The notes under the pieces: generated by a model | What the model saw: the letters and a program-made list of their open reading frames with translations, nothing else | Told to the model about the DNA's origin: nothing | The model's database searches: none | NCBI RefSeq assembly: GCF_902686445.1 | Contig: NC_062223.1 | Location: 40,642,998-40,706,997, forward strand | Source of the DNA: Sciurus carolinensis | Lineage: Eukaryota > Chordata > Mammalia > Rodentia > Sciuridae | Length of the DNA stretch: 64,000 nt | Direction of reading: 5' to 3' | Program-made: the position numbers and the translations under genes | In this document: one piece after another, positions 46,501 to 57,884 of the stretch | Numbering within the stretch: position 1 is the stretch's first letter | Layout of the letters: each line of letters begins with the position of its first letter

Positions 46501-47811
46501 TAACTCCAATTGTCTATGAATCTACATCCCCAACAAGGAATGACCTGTTTGGCTTATTTTTATCCTTCACACCAAACAGGGAATTAAAAAAATTATTTAT
46601 TGAAAAAAAAATCCCAAGAAGGACTGTGAATCAAATCACTGTATTACCTGTAAATGGGTCAGTCATAAGATACCACCTAGAGAAAACATTTTCCTTGAGG
46701 GACTAAAGAACTGGACAGATCGGTTATACCTCATAAAGTTGAATATATTTTGAAAAAAGTCCTTGAAAGTCCCAACAACACATTTCATAGGAACTTGAGA
46801 TTAGTTTTTGATCAAATTTCTCTCATTTCGATTATCATAAAAGTCACCATAATTCGAAGATCCAGAAAGTCTCAGTTATAATATTATAACATGGAAATAT
46901 TTATAATATTATATTTCATGAGGAATTTGCCAGGTCCCTGAAACATATACAGAAACACACATTCTTTCTCTGTCTCTCTCTCACACACATACCCCAAGGG
47001 GATTTAATGCTTCAGGTTACCTTTACCAACTTATATAATGAAAATAATAGCAACAATTCTCCCAGGTAAGTAGTTAATTACTGCCTGTAAAGTATTTGCA
47101 AACTTGAAGAACCATATAAATTCTTAATAACAGTAATTAGTAAAGCATGGAAATTTTAAAGAAAATTCATTCAGCTCAGCTTATTTCTGCCATTTTAATC
47201 CCATAGAACTTCTTTATCTACAGTTTCTATTGTCTAAACAAATGACAATGTACAAAACAAAAGCAGTCGGGTAATTTAAGGAGCCATTACTCATTTACCC
47301 ATTGGGAGTTGCTTTTAAAATCACATAAGTACCACGTTCATATTTTAAACATATGAAATACTTGAAATTTTACAGGCTTTGCTTATATTGAATTCACTAG
47401 ATATCCAATTAGCAGGTTAGGACAAATAACAGGGTATTTTAATTTAGCAGAAAAGTATCATTCCACAAGTATGGTAAACTAGTAGAAACATCATAAAAAA
47501 GCTGTAATAGATGGTTTCACACCAAAATTCTTTAGTCATTATATGGGAGTCCAGAAATATCACACACACATGATTATAATGTCAAAGGAGAATGGGGGAC
47601 CATTTGGATTACTAATCCTAAAATCCTAAAAAAAATTAAGAAATAATTCAACAAGTATGAGACTCAAAACAAAAATCTGAATGACTCCAAGAAATCTAAC
47701 TCACCCAACTTGTTGACATCTGCCAACAAGAACTTAGGTATTGTGGTCAAAAGAATAAGCTTTGATGTTCCACCCTGTTTCTACAGTTTTCTTAAAGCAT
47801 AGTCTTGGAAA
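46501..47811. other. unassigned AT-rich DNA
   Basis: About 1.3 kb with no named repeat. A CT/CA-rich low-complexity stretch lies at 46965-46990. Confidence 0.4.
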
Positions 47812-47818
47812 AAGTTCT

Positions 47819-48133
47819 TGTCAGGGGCAGGCTCTGAGGGCCCCAGAGCCGCACCGTGGCCTGATCTCTAAGATGGCGCCTGACAGCTTGCCAGACATAG
47901 CTGCACTCATATACAAGTTTTAGGAAGTAACTCTGGTTGACTGTTGTACATGAGACAATCCTGGTATCTGCCTGGAGACCGTTCCTTGATAGGCTGACTT
48001 TCCTGGTAGTCTACTCTCTGATAGGCTGATGTTCTCAATATAAGTCTGAGACTTGTGGAATAAAGCCTTTTGGTTCCTGTGATCAAGAAGAGCATACGTG
48101 TTGTGATTGTCCCCGCGGGTGGTGGGCGATCAT
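47819..48133 (+). mobile_element. IAP-like (ERVK) solo LTR, sense
   Basis: A compact LTR of about 315 bp that starts TGTCAGGGGCAGGC. It has a GC/CpG-rich U3 with CTAAGATGGCGCCTGACAGC, TATA-like TCAATATAAGTC near 48036, AATAAA at 48059-48064 and a CpG-rich U5 (CCCCGCGGGTGGTGGGCGATC). The layout is that of IAP-type LTRs. AAGTTCT flanks it on both sides (47812-47818, 48134-48140), consistent with the 6-bp duplication of class II elements. The minus frame at 47907-48095 is chance. Confidence 0.88.
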
Positions 48134-48140
48134 AAGTTCT

Positions 48141-48603
48141 ATCTGTGCCTCACCAACTCCCTTATCTTTAAAATTCCCTCTTTAAGGTATTTAATGTGTC
48201 TTACAGCATCATGTTGGTACCAAATCAAAGTTTGACAGCTACTTAAAGACATGCCTGCCAAAAGTATGTGCTTGAGATAGTACTTTTATGTATGTATGTT
48301 TGTGTTGATTTGATTTATTTGTAAATACGCTTAACAGTCGAGGATTGAAAACAAAGTTCTCCAGCAAACTTGAAGAGACAGATAGATGCTCAGGTTGGCA
48401 TGGTCAGAGCAAGATTAATTTGACTACATCATTGAGATCCATTGGGATACTTTTATTAGTCTTTAGGTTTTTACATGTCCCTCTCACCCAAAATGTTAGT
48501 GTAATTCCTGAAAATAAACAAGTTATCTGGTTTAGGGAAAGGAAAAGAAATAAAAAGTTGTTTAAATGTCATATTTGCTTTTCACCTGGTTTTTCAATTT
48601 CAA
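48141..48603. other. unassigned DNA
   Basis: About 460 bp with no named repeat. The open frame from 48345 reads through the ID element that follows and is not a gene. Confidence 0.4.
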
Positions 48604-48618
48604 AATTGAAACTACCAG

Positions 48619-48735
48619 GGGCTGGGGAGATAGCTCAGTTGGTAGAGTGCTTGCCTCTCATGCACAAGACCCTGCGTTCAATCCCCAGCACCACACATAC
48701 ACACAAAATAAAAATTTTAAAATTAAAAAAAAAAG
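48619..48735 (+). mobile_element. ID SINE with 15-bp target duplication
   Basis: A well-preserved ID: GGGCTGGGGAGATAGCTCAG with A box TAGCTCAGTTGGTAGAG and B box GTTCAATCCCC, then an ACACAAAATAAAAATT-type A-rich tail. The direct repeat AATTGAAACTACCAG is perfect (48604-48618 and 48736-48750). It is the youngest-looking SINE in the window and keeps both internal pol III promoter boxes. Confidence 0.97.
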
Positions 48736-48750
48736 AATTGAAACTACCAG

Positions 48751-49170
48751 AAATATTAATTTCTATAACCCAGTTTATCAAAGGCCCAAGTTTCATAGCT
48801 CAGATTTTTAATAGAAAAGAGGGGTAAGAATGTAAAATTTGGAGTGAGAGTTTCGTTTATAACCAGTATTTCTACTTTGCATTGGGTAGCTTTGAGCAAA
48901 TCTCTTTAAGACTATAATCTTCAATTTCTTCCAATAAAATGTAAATCCTAATGCCATATTAAAATATTACAATGAATAAATCAAAATTTTAATAAATTAA
49001 ATCAATATAGGCAAAACATTGTATCTTTCTTATATTGAACTTGATCATTTGAAATAATTGCATTATTTGAGATATTTCCAATCTCTCAAGACATTTTTAC
49101 AATTATGTAAACCAATCATTTTCTCAGTTGAGCAAACACCAAAGAAATCAGTTTTATTAACCAAATGATA
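48751..49170. other. unassigned AT-rich DNA
   Basis: About 420 bp with no named repeat. Confidence 0.4.
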
Positions 49171-49178
49171 CTCTAGAT

Positions 49179-49363
49179 CAGTGCTATCCAAGTGTGGACT
49201 TCAGATTTTCAACAGTATCAGTAACAACTGTCTACTTGTTAGAAAACAGATTCCTGGGTCCCTTGGACCTAGAGTATCAGAACACTCAGGGCTAGGGCCT
49301 TCATATTTTTGCTTTTAAAGATCATTATATGATCCACATGCAGTTAAATTTTGAGAAACAATG
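49179..49363 (-). mobile_element. MER5-type hAT (Charlie) element
   Basis: A short non-autonomous DNA transposon: terminal CAGTGCTATCC at the left and GAGAAACAATG at the right, with TTAGAAAACAGATTCCTGGGTCCC and TCAGAACACTCAGGGCTAGGG between. The flanks CTCTAGAT and ATCTAGAA share the TCTAGA core favoured by this superfamily's 8-bp target duplications. Strand is by best fit and could be argued either way. Confidence 0.8.
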
Positions 49364-49429
49364 ATCTAGAATAGCAGAATTACATATATGCTCAAAGGAT
49401 TTCTCAAATGTCTGCAATATAGAGCAAGG

Positions 49430-49565
49430 GTTGGAACACTTTTTTCTAAAGAGTCAGACAGTAAATTTTAGGCTTCATAGATCAGATGTCTTCCTCACAA
49501 ATACTAGATTCTACCATTGAAGTATAGCCAGCTATAGTTGCTGATTCCTGAACGTCATTAAACTG
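49430..49565 (+). mobile_element. non-autonomous hAT-type DNA element, partial
   Basis: GGGTTGGAACACTTTTTTCTAAAGAGTCAGACAGTAAATTTTAGGCTTCATAGATCAG is the 5' part of an old mammalian hAT-type MITE (the 'GTAAAGGGCCAGATAGTAAAT' family; name not recalled). A fuller copy is at 52903. Confidence 0.6.
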
Positions 49566-49584
49566 GTGCAGTACAGACCCTATA

Positions 49585-49976
49585 TAACTCTTACAGACTG
49601 AACACTGGCAAGTCCCCTCTAAATTTACGTGTTGAAGCTCTAACCTCCAATTTGATAATATCTAGAGGTGGTGGTGGGGCTTTGGTTGGAAAATAGGTTT
49701 AGATGAGGTTATGAGGATAAATTCTCTATGGTGGGGTTAGCGCCCTTTTGAGATGAGACAGACAAATCTGTCTTTCCATGCACACACCCTGAGCAAAGAC
49801 CATGAGTACACAGCAAATGGAAGATCCATGAGACGGGAAAAGGTCCTCATCAGGCATTACTTTGGCTGAGGTCTAGGTCTTAGAATTACAAGTTCCAGAA
49901 AGGGAGAAATAAATATCTGTTTCTTAAGCCACCTAGTGCATAATATTTTGTTACAATAGCCCAAACTGACTAAGAC
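49585..49976 (+). mobile_element. MLT1-type LTR, sense
   Basis: GTTGAAGCTCTAACCTCCAATTTGATAATATCTAGAGG, TGGAAAATAGGTTTAGATGAGGTTATGAGG, GGGAGAAATAAATATCTGTTTCTTAAGCCACCTAG and GACTAAGACAAC follow the MLT1 order, with AATAAA near 49908. Confidence 0.88.
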
Positions 49977-50935
49977 AACTTTACCCACTGGCTGTGTTTC
50001 AGAGGTCAAAGTAGAAACTCTGCATCTTGCTGTCTGTAATAAATAAATACAGGAAAGATTGTTTTTCTGATTTCCTCAGGCATTTTTCCTTTGATGTGTG
50101 ACATAACCTACTAACTAATCATTCAATGACTGTTCATCCTATTTCAAGATTTAGATTGCAGAATTAACTCTGAGACTCAAAATCAAGGACAAATGAGTCA
50201 CTATAATGTGGGTTGTGCATGAATAGTGTCAATAGAAAGTGGCACTCAGTGGCTTTTATTTACCAAATGTAATCAATGTGTTTTCACCTCCCTGGAAAAT
50301 GCTAATTTCCTGGATTATTGCTCTTCTTTTTCTGAAAAAAAGAGTACAAAAAATTGTAAATAGTTTTAATTGTATTAACAATCAAGAATCTCCTGCTCCC
50401 TTTTCATTTGAAAAGGTAGCTGCCAGGGTGAGGGTAGAGGGCTTTGGCACTTAAACCGTAACTCAGCTTCAAGTGATATTCCTGACATTTTAGAGGAGAA
50501 AAATGCCAGTATTAATTTATCAAGCTAAATTCTCAGGGACATTTAAAAATACATTCCAGTTTCCCAGGATTTAATTTAGTTCCTGGAGATGAGTTACTCA
50601 CTGGAAAATGACCCTCCTCCACATACCATCTGTATGGACTTTAATGTGGCAGGCAGAGTTGGGGCAAGTGGGCCCCAGTCCTCCTGGTGGCCTTGCACAG
50701 AGCAGATGCTCCAAAATGTTTATTAAATAAAATTAACTTCCTAACTCAAAATGTCACAAGTCAACCTCAAACTTTATAAGGGTAAACACAGAGACTTATT
50801 TAGAACATTTTTTTTTTCAGAAAAATTTTTGCTAATATGCATTTTATTATTCAAGAACTGGAAAGAGAGAATAAATTTGTTCTGACCTTAGGGATAGAAA
50901 TCACTTTTTTTCCAGTGCTTCAAGTGTTCATTTAT
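49977..50935. other. unassigned DNA
   Basis: About 960 bp with no named repeat. The open frame at 50239-50454 has no recognisable domain. Confidence 0.4.
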
Positions 50936-51366
50936 TGTTTTAGTCAGTTATTTTGCTGCTGTGACTAAATGACCGGACCGGCACAACTGTAAAGGAGGAA
51001 AGTTTTATTTGAGGGCTCACGGTTTCAGAGGTCTTAGTCCATAGAAGGTCAGCTCCATTCCTTTGGGCTGCAGGTGAGGCAGAGAACACCATGGCAGGAG
51101 ATGGTGGCAGAGGGAAGCAGCTTATATCACAGTGATCAGGAAGCAGAGAGACAGAGTCTCCACTCTCCAGATTCAAATATATACCCCAAAGCCACACCCC
51201 AATTCCTATCTCCTCTAGGTACACCCTACCACTTCAATTAGTCCCATCAGGGATTAATTCACTGATTGGGTTAAGACTCTTACAACCCAATCATTTCACC
51301 CCTGAACCTTCCTGCATTGTCTCAAATGTGAGGTTTTGGGGGATGCTTCATATCCAAACCATAACA
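50936..51366 (-). mobile_element. MaLR-family solo LTR, antisense
   Basis: Starts TGTTTTAGTCAG and ends CCAAACCATAACA. Same family as 27513 and 41710, with GGCTCACGGTTTCAGAGGTC, ACCATGGCAGGAGATGG, GGGTTAAGACTCTTACAACCC and TGTCTCAAATGTGAGG. The flanks TTTAT and TTCAT may be a 5-bp duplication with one change. The minus frame at 50940-51224 lies in it. Confidence 0.9.
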
Positions 51367-51812
51367 TTCATTCATTCATCTTTCTCTAAGCAAACACTTA
51401 TGTGAAAACAAATGCAAAAAACCATCTTTTCGCAAACAGCATGATATAGTGGGAAAACCAACTTACAAATATTTACAATATAGTATCCTAAATATTTTAA
51501 AGAATAAAAAAGAATCTCACTACCTCTATCAGAGATGATACAAATGTTTCAGACAAGATATTCATTGTATCATATTTTTGATTTTTTATTATAGTTTACA
51601 TATGTACATGAAATGTAATAAAAATTGCGTTATATATTAGGAGGAATCTGCATCATTGAAAATAGTAAAGACAAGAGAATAAAAAATAAATTTTTACTAG
51701 AATCGAAATAAACTCTATCAGGGTAACATTTCATGAATCAAGAGAATGAGGGTTGAAAACTGTGACTGACCATCCATTAATTAGGTAATGGGTAATAAAA
51801 GGATTATTAGTT
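51367..51812. other. unassigned AT-rich DNA
   Basis: About 450 bp with no named repeat. Confidence 0.4.
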
Positions 51813-52590
51813 GCCTTAGTCCATTCTTGGTGCTGTAACTATAATATAAAACTGCTTCCCCACCCTTTACACTGCAGTCATTTCCCCGCCTCCCAACTAC
51901 TTGTCAGTCTGTGAACATCCTAGCTACTATTGGTTCATCAGTCAGCTTGCAAGTATCCTTCTCCATTATTGGTCCCCTGTTAGCCCAGGGAAATTCAACT
52001 GCTTAAGGATAGCTACCCCACCATCTTTCTCATGCTTTCTCTCTCCTACTCACTTTCTTTCTCTCTCCTCCTCACTTTTCACACTTTCTCTTGCGCGCAC
52101 TCTCTCTCTTTTCCTCTCATTTTCTCTCTTACCCTGCAGGAGACACTCTGTGTGCTTAATAAACCCTCTTATGTCAATTCCAGTGTCTGGCATGGTTTTC
52201 TGGGTTCTTACAGTAACAAAATAACAAATTGGAAAGTTATGAACAATAGAATTTACTTTTTCTAGTTCTGAAGGCTGGGAAGTCCAACATTCAGATATCG
52301 CAGATTTGGTGTCTGTTAAGGGCTTATAGTCTGCTTCCAAAATGGAGCATTGTTACATCCTTCAAAAAGTAACAACAATTGTCCTCACCAGGTGGAAGAG
52401 ACAGAATGAGCAGACAGCTTTCTGAAACCTTTTATAAGGTCATCAATCCTTTTTACTCAGGAAAAGCTCTCATGACTTATTCACTTCCCATATACCTTAT
52501 CTCTTATTACCACTACAATAGAAATTCAATTTCAACATGAAATGGGAGGGATACAAAGATTCAGAGCATTGCACTAGAGTAATTTCATAT
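51813..52590 (-). mobile_element. MaLR/MLT1-type LTR, antisense, split
   Basis: The left piece (51813-51839, TTGCCTTAGTCCATTCTTGGTGCTGTAAC) and the right piece (52213 onward: GTAACAAAATAACAAATTGG, CTAGTTCTGAAGGCTGGGAAGTCC, CCTTTTATAAGGTCATCAATCC) form one antisense MaLR-type LTR. It was split by the retroviral LTR at 51840-52212. The right boundary is approximate. Confidence 0.8.
51840..52212 (+). mobile_element. solo retroviral LTR nested in a MaLR LTR
   Basis: About 370 bp with a CT-rich tract at 52025-52130, AATAAA at 52158-52163 (GTGCTTAATAAACCC) and the end GGTTCTTACA. GTAAC occurs at both edges (51835-51839 and 52213-52217), and the host LTR reads continuously if one copy is removed. 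If the first TGTAAC is instead counted as the LTR start, the ends become TGTAA...TTACA, perfect short inverted ends. The exact left edge is therefore ambiguous by a few bases. Open frames on both strands here are low-complexity artefacts. Confidence 0.8.
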
Positions 52591-52902
52591 GAAATCATGA
52601 GCACTATTGATCAAAGGACCTCCATAAAAGCACATTTTGAATTTGAGGCTAATTCAGCTCGAGTTGATACAAATAGAAGGCATAATACTCCTAATTTTAG
52701 GTCGAGCAGCAGGGAAGGAGCTGAGATCAGTTTTTAAATTGCAAATGCCAAAGAAAAATGGTATTGGTGCAGTAATGACTCATTGTTGTAATGAAGGTAG
52801 GGGTCAAAGGGGCTCCTTAATACAAAAGTTCCTGGTACCTGTTATTGGTGATAGTAGTCTGTATGGACCTTCAATGTGGTTGTTTATAGCGTAAAATAAG
52901 GG
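52591..52902. other. unassigned DNA
   Basis: About 310 bp with no named repeat. Open frames at 52537-52737 and 52637-52894 overlap in different frames and have no recognisable domain. Confidence 0.4.
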
Positions 52903-53214
52903 TCAGTACATGTTTCTCTGAAGAGTTGGATAGTAATTATTGTAGGCTTTGCTGGACATGTAACTGCTCTATCAACTACTCAACTCTGCCATTGAACTGC
53001 AAATATATAGACAATATAAAAACAAATGATTGTACTCTAAATTCATATGGATAGCAAAACTTAAATATTTATTTGCCTTTTACTCCTAAAACATTTATTT
53101 TAATTTTTTCAACCATTTTTAAATATAGAGAAAAAAATAGTCTTAGCTCATAGACTGTACAAACTCAGGTAACTGGGTAGATTTGGGCTACAGGACATAG
53201 TTTATTAACCCTAG
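52903..53214 (+). mobile_element. non-autonomous hAT-type DNA element
   Basis: TTTCTCTGAAGAGTTGGATAGTAATTATTGTAGGCTTTGC, TCAACTACTCAACTCTGCCATTG and, at the right end, GATTTGGGCTACAGGACATAGTTTATTAACCC follow the same old family as the partial copy at 49430. The left (GGGTCAG) and right (TTAACCC) ends resemble worn inverted termini. Confidence 0.65.
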
Positions 53215-55230
53215 ACCCATTACGTTTCATTCAATCAGTGTTAGAAAAGCTATGGCAACTGTGATAGGGATAATAAGTAGAAGGTGGTTGAGTAAAAGCA
53301 TCCTTGTTTTGATGCTGAGTTAAAGATCTGGAGTTCACAGTTTAACTTATCGACAATCACCTTGCTACTACCTGAACAAGTCTTATTTTGGGGTAGAGTT
53401 TTATATCCATTTATTAAATTTAGATGAGTCTATCTGTCCAATTTATAGTGCTTTTGTAAAGGGGGCCTTATTTCTTTTGTCCTTTTGTAATTTAAGAGAT
53501 ATAGTACAGACTGAAACCACCTAATGCAGTCTAAACTCAAATCTCATAAGACTTTGTAGCAGAGGTATAATAGTCAGCACATAATTAGGATGTCTTGATC
53601 CAATATTGAGGTTAGAAACTCATAATTGTCAATATTAACTACAGAATAGGATTGTACTGCTATCCCTAAGATAATCTGTTCCATAGATCACCATTTTGGG
53701 TCAATTAGAGATATTTTTTGTATTTTTACTGGGTTAAGTTTATGTTTAGTCATTCAAAGATTTATCTATACTCTAAGGTCATCCTACACAAAATCCTAGT
53801 TTAGGTCATGAAGTTTTGATCCATTTAAGTAATTAATTTTCATATTTAACTAATAGATTAAGCTTTACTTCTTATATATTTATTCTTTCTTTTCACAGGA
53901 AGGTCAATTTCCCTAATTAGAAGTAACAGTCAGTAAGAAATGTGGTATGGCCATTCATTAATTTCTTCTTTGGAGAACAAGTGGGTAAGTTACCGATACT
54001 ACAAAGATGAGAGTTTGTGATTATAAATTGAGCTTTGGAGGTGACATCTGAACAAAACTTTGGAGGATGCGAGTTAGTCATCCCATACCTGCAGCAGTGC
54101 ATTCTGGGCAAGAGGAGCAGGTCTGGCTTATTCTAATATAGACACAATAATTGCACTGGCATGATTTATGGAGTGAGAGGAGGTCACAGGGAACCAGATC
54201 ACAAAGACTTTATGGATGATGCCTGAAGTATATTTGGAAGTAAGAATTTATCAATGATAAAGCAAAGAAAGCATATGCTGATAATTAGAGTAGTAATTTA
54301 CACTCATCTCTGAAGGCAGATCTTTACATGTAGCATTGTCCTGAATTGTCAGTTCAAGAAAGTTAACATACTTAATTAAAAAAAAAAGTTAAACATAAAC
54401 CATAAATAACTTATCAGTGAATTATCAGAGAATAATACAAAAGGCATGAAATAATCAGGTTTTTCAAATCCCAAAATATATGGATGAAAATATCTTACAG
54501 AGATACATGGTAGTACGTATCTGGTAGGTTTAAAACAATCATTTTTATTAATTTGTTCAAATGAGAATAACATTGAGGTTTTAATGAACCATAAAGCATT
54601 ATAAAAGTTTGGTGTTATTGTTAAGGGAAATATAGCTATCAACTTATAGTTTTCATTTGAAGGTATACTTTCTGGGATGTCTTTAACATTTTTATATGTT
54701 ATTGGACAGTAAAATGTTTTATCCCCTGTTCTCTTGTATTCTACAGCTTAAATTCTGTCTTCTTGTTTAGTAGGCACACCATTGATTGATGATGACTGGT
54801 TTCTTTACTTCCTAGAGATACAGAACTGAGCATTAGACAAAGGATGTATTGAAGTTGCCTAAAGCAAGAATTTACTCTGACAATATAGTGCCAAATATCC
54901 CATGCTGACAAAATATTGAAAATATTATCATACTGAATTATTTTATTGGCAAACTGACTTTAGAAAATCTCTTTTGTGCAGATAATTGCTTTTGATCAGT
55001 GTTTAACATTTTTAATATTTCTGAAAAATGTCTTTTTATTCACAAGCAATAGCACTTGGCTAAATTAACCATCACAGTTACTACCTCATGGAATTATTAA
55101 ACAAACATTATTTGAAGAATTGAAATAAAATAAGTTAACCTAAAATTAAAGCCAGTTGGATATTATGAAAATTCTCACATTTTCACCAAGGTAACCACAA
55201 GTGGAGAATTGTTGCTTTTCAATTATCCTT
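53215..55230. other. unassigned AT-rich DNA
   Basis: About 2 kb with no named repeat. Minus-strand open frames at 53917-54111 and 54376-54642 have no recognisable domains. Confidence 0.4.
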
Positions 55231-55231
55231 T

Positions 55232-55292
55232 GATAATGTCTTAGCTCCTTTGTGCTGCTATAACAAAATACGTGACACTAGGTAAGACCACT
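55232..55292 (-). mobile_element. MaLR/MLT1 LTR end fragment
   Basis: GTCTTAGCTCCTTTGTGCTGCTATAACAAAATACGTGACACTAGG is the antisense 3' end of a MaLR-type LTR, cut short at the L1 sequence that follows. Confidence 0.6.
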
Positions 55293-55304
55293 AGTAGTAC
55301 CACC

Positions 55305-55612
55305 ATTTTAATTTCTAATTTTAGTAATTTGAGTGCTTTCTTTTTTATCTAGCTTAAGTCTTAGCAATGTGCTGATCTTTTCAAAGGATCAACATTTTAA
55401 TTTTATTACCTGTTTAATTTACTTCTCCTCTATCTTGTTTAGCACCTTACTTCTGTTAGCTTGGGAATCTGCTTCACTATTCCTAGATCCTTACTAGGTT
55501 ATGATATTGAATCTTTCTTCACATAGGCATTTATGCTTGTAAATTTCCTCCTGCACATCACTTTCACCACATCTCATAGGTTTTGGTAGATTATGTATTT
55601 TTTCATATTATT
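55305..55612 (-). mobile_element. older L1 ORF2 fragment, antisense
   Basis: Antisense to the ORF2 linker region, homologous to 56680-57030 of the neighbouring L1 but far more diverged (for example AGGCATTTATGCTTGTAAATTTCCTC and CATCTCATAGGTTTTGGTAG). It therefore comes from an older L1, not from a duplication of its neighbour. No frame is open. Confidence 0.8.
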
Positions 55613-55699
55613 AATTAATTAATTTTATTTTTTTTTAAATTTTTCCCCCACTTTTTAAAATTAATTATTTATTTTTAATTTTTTACAAAATTTTTTACA
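55613..55699. repeat. AT-rich low-complexity junction
   Basis: TTAATTAATTAATTTTATTTTTTTTTAAATT and repeated TTTTTTACAAAA units separate the two L1 pieces. Confidence 0.8.
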
Positions 55700-57884
55700 A
55701 AATTTTAATTTTTTGAATTCATTTATTCGTTCTAGAAGTTTTCTAGTGGAGTTTTTTTGGATCTTCTAAATATAGGATCATGTCATCAACAAATAGTGAC
55801 AGCTTTGGTTCTTCTTTTCCTATTTGTATCCCTTTAATTTATTTGGTCTCTCTAATTGCTCTGGCAAATGTTTCAAGAACGATGTTGAATAGAAGTGGAG
55901 AAAGAGGGCATCGCTGTCTTGTTCCAGTTTTTAGAGGAAATGCTTTCAGTTTTTCTCCATTAAGAATGATGTTGGCTGTGGCCTTAGCATAGATAGCCTT
56001 TACAATGTTGAGGTATGTTCCTATTATTCCTATTTTTTCTAGTGTGTAAGCATGAAGGGGTGCTGTATTTTACCAAACACTTTCTCAGCATCTATTAAAA
56101 TAATCATATGATTCTTAACTTTATTGATGTGATGAATTACATTTATTGATTTCCGGATGTTGAGCCAACCTTGCATCCCTGGGATATACATTACTTGATT
56201 ATGTTGCAATATCTTTTTAATGTATTTTTGTATGTGATTTGCCAGTATTTTATTAAAGATTTATGCATCTATGTTCATCAGGGATATTGGTCTAAAGTTT
56301 TCTTTCCTTGATGAGTCTTTGTCTAGTTTTGGTATCAGAGAGATACTAGCCTCATAGAATGAGTGGAAGGGTTCCCTCCTTTTCTACTTACTTTGAGGAC
56401 TATTGTTATTAGTTCTTCTTTAAAGGTCTTGTAAAATAAAACTGAGAATCTATCTGGTCCTGGGCTTTTCTTGGTTGATAGACTTTTGATGGCTGCTTCT
56501 ATTTCGGTGCTTGAAATTGATCTGTGTAAATTATGTATGTCTTCCTGATTCAATTTGGGAGGATCATATGTATCTGAAAATTTGTCAGTATCTTTGATAT
56601 TTTCTATTTTATTGGAGTATAGATTTTCAAAGTAGTTTCTAATTATGTTATGTACTTAAATGGTGTCTGTCATGATCTTTCCTTTCTTATCATGAATTCT
56701 AGTAATTTGAGTTTTCTCTTTCCTTCTCTTCATTAGTGTCACTAGGGGTTTATCAATTTTGTTTACTTTTTCAAAGAACCAACTTTTTGTTTTGTCAATT
56801 TTTTGAATTGTTTCTCTTGTTTTAATTTCATTGATTTCAGCTCTGATTTTAATTATTTCCTGTCTTCTACTGTTTTTGATGTTGATCTGTTCTTCTTTTG
56901 CTAGGGCTTTGAGATGTAACGTTAGGTCACTTAGTTGTTGACTTTTTATTTTTTTAATGTATGAGCTCAATGCAATGAACTTTCCTCTTAGTACTGCTTT
57001 CAGAGTGTTCCAGAAATTTTGATATGTTTTGTCATTGTTCTCATTTACCTCTAAGATTGTTTTTTTTTTATTTCTTCCCTGATGTCTTCTGTTATCATTG
57101 TATCATTCAATAGCATATTATTTAGTCTCCAGGTGTAGGAGTAGTTTTTATTTGCTTTTTTTTTTATCATTGATTTCTAATTGCATTCCATTCTGGTCTG
57201 ATAGGTTATAAGGTAGCATATCTATTTTTTTTTTTTTTTTTTTTGTATTTACTAATGGCTTCTTTGTGGCATAGCATATGTTCTATTTTGAAGAAGAATC
57301 CATGAACTGCTGAGAAGTAAGTAAGTAAGTATATTCGTTTGATGATGAATGAAATACTCTGTAAATATTCATTAAGTCTATATCATTCATTGTATTATTT
57401 AGTTCTATAGTTTCTTTGTTCAGTTTTTGTTTGGAGGATCTATCCAGTGGTGAAAGCTGTCTGTTAAGTCCCCCACTATTAATATGGTTTGGTCTATTTG
57501 ATTCTTAAAATTGAGAAAGACTTGTTTGATGTACATATATGCTCCATTTTTGGGGGTATAAGTATTTAAAATCATATACCTTGCTGATTTATACTTCCCT
57601 TAAGCAGTATGAAATGTCCTACTTTATCCCTTCTGACTAACTTAGGTTTGAAGTCCACTTTATCTGATATGAGGATGGATACTCCGGCTTTTTTACTGAA
57701 TCTATGTGCATGGTATGTTTTTCCCCCATCCTTTCACCTTTAGTCTGTGGATGTCTTTTTCTATGAGTCTCTTGAAGGCAGCATATTCCTGGGTCTTTCT
57801 TTTTATTCCATGTCTTTTGATTATTGAGTTTAGGCCACTAACATTCAGGGTTATTATTGTGATATGCTTTGTATTCCTGGTCAT
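55700..57884 (-). pseudogene. ORF2: L1 ORF2p, N-terminal two thirds, broken
   Basis: ORF2p supplies the endonuclease and reverse transcriptase of LINE-1. The N-terminus reads MTRNTKHITIITLNVSGLNS, the start of the AP-like endonuclease. A stop follows after 60 codons. The linker appears as an open frame at 56970-56656 (RAEINEIKTRETIQKIDKTK, then KTKSWFFEKVNKIDKPLVTL). The RT entry block (KSLSTKKSPGPDRFSVLFYK) is at 56553-56335. The active-site FVDDM-type motif is encoded near 55795-55775. The sequence ends about 25 codons later. Frames shift between blocks. The plus-strand open frame at 55780-55992 is the antisense shadow of the RT. Confidence 0.9.

Noticed and set aside
48619..48735. A tRNA-Ala gene
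   Set aside because: A and B boxes are present, but the sequence is an ID SINE with an A-rich tail and a 15-bp target duplication. The same applies to 995, 3095 and 39186.
48345..48827. 160-codon plus-strand frame as a gene
   Set aside because: It reads through the ID SINE at 48619-48735, including SINE-derived codons, and has no homology that I recognise.
52050..52340. Arg/Glu-rich minus-strand frame and Ser/Leu-rich plus frames
   Set aside because: They are translations of the CT-rich tract inside the LTR at 51840-52212.
55780..55992. Plus-strand frame at 55.8 kb as a gene
   Set aside because: It is the antisense strand of the L1 reverse-transcriptase region.
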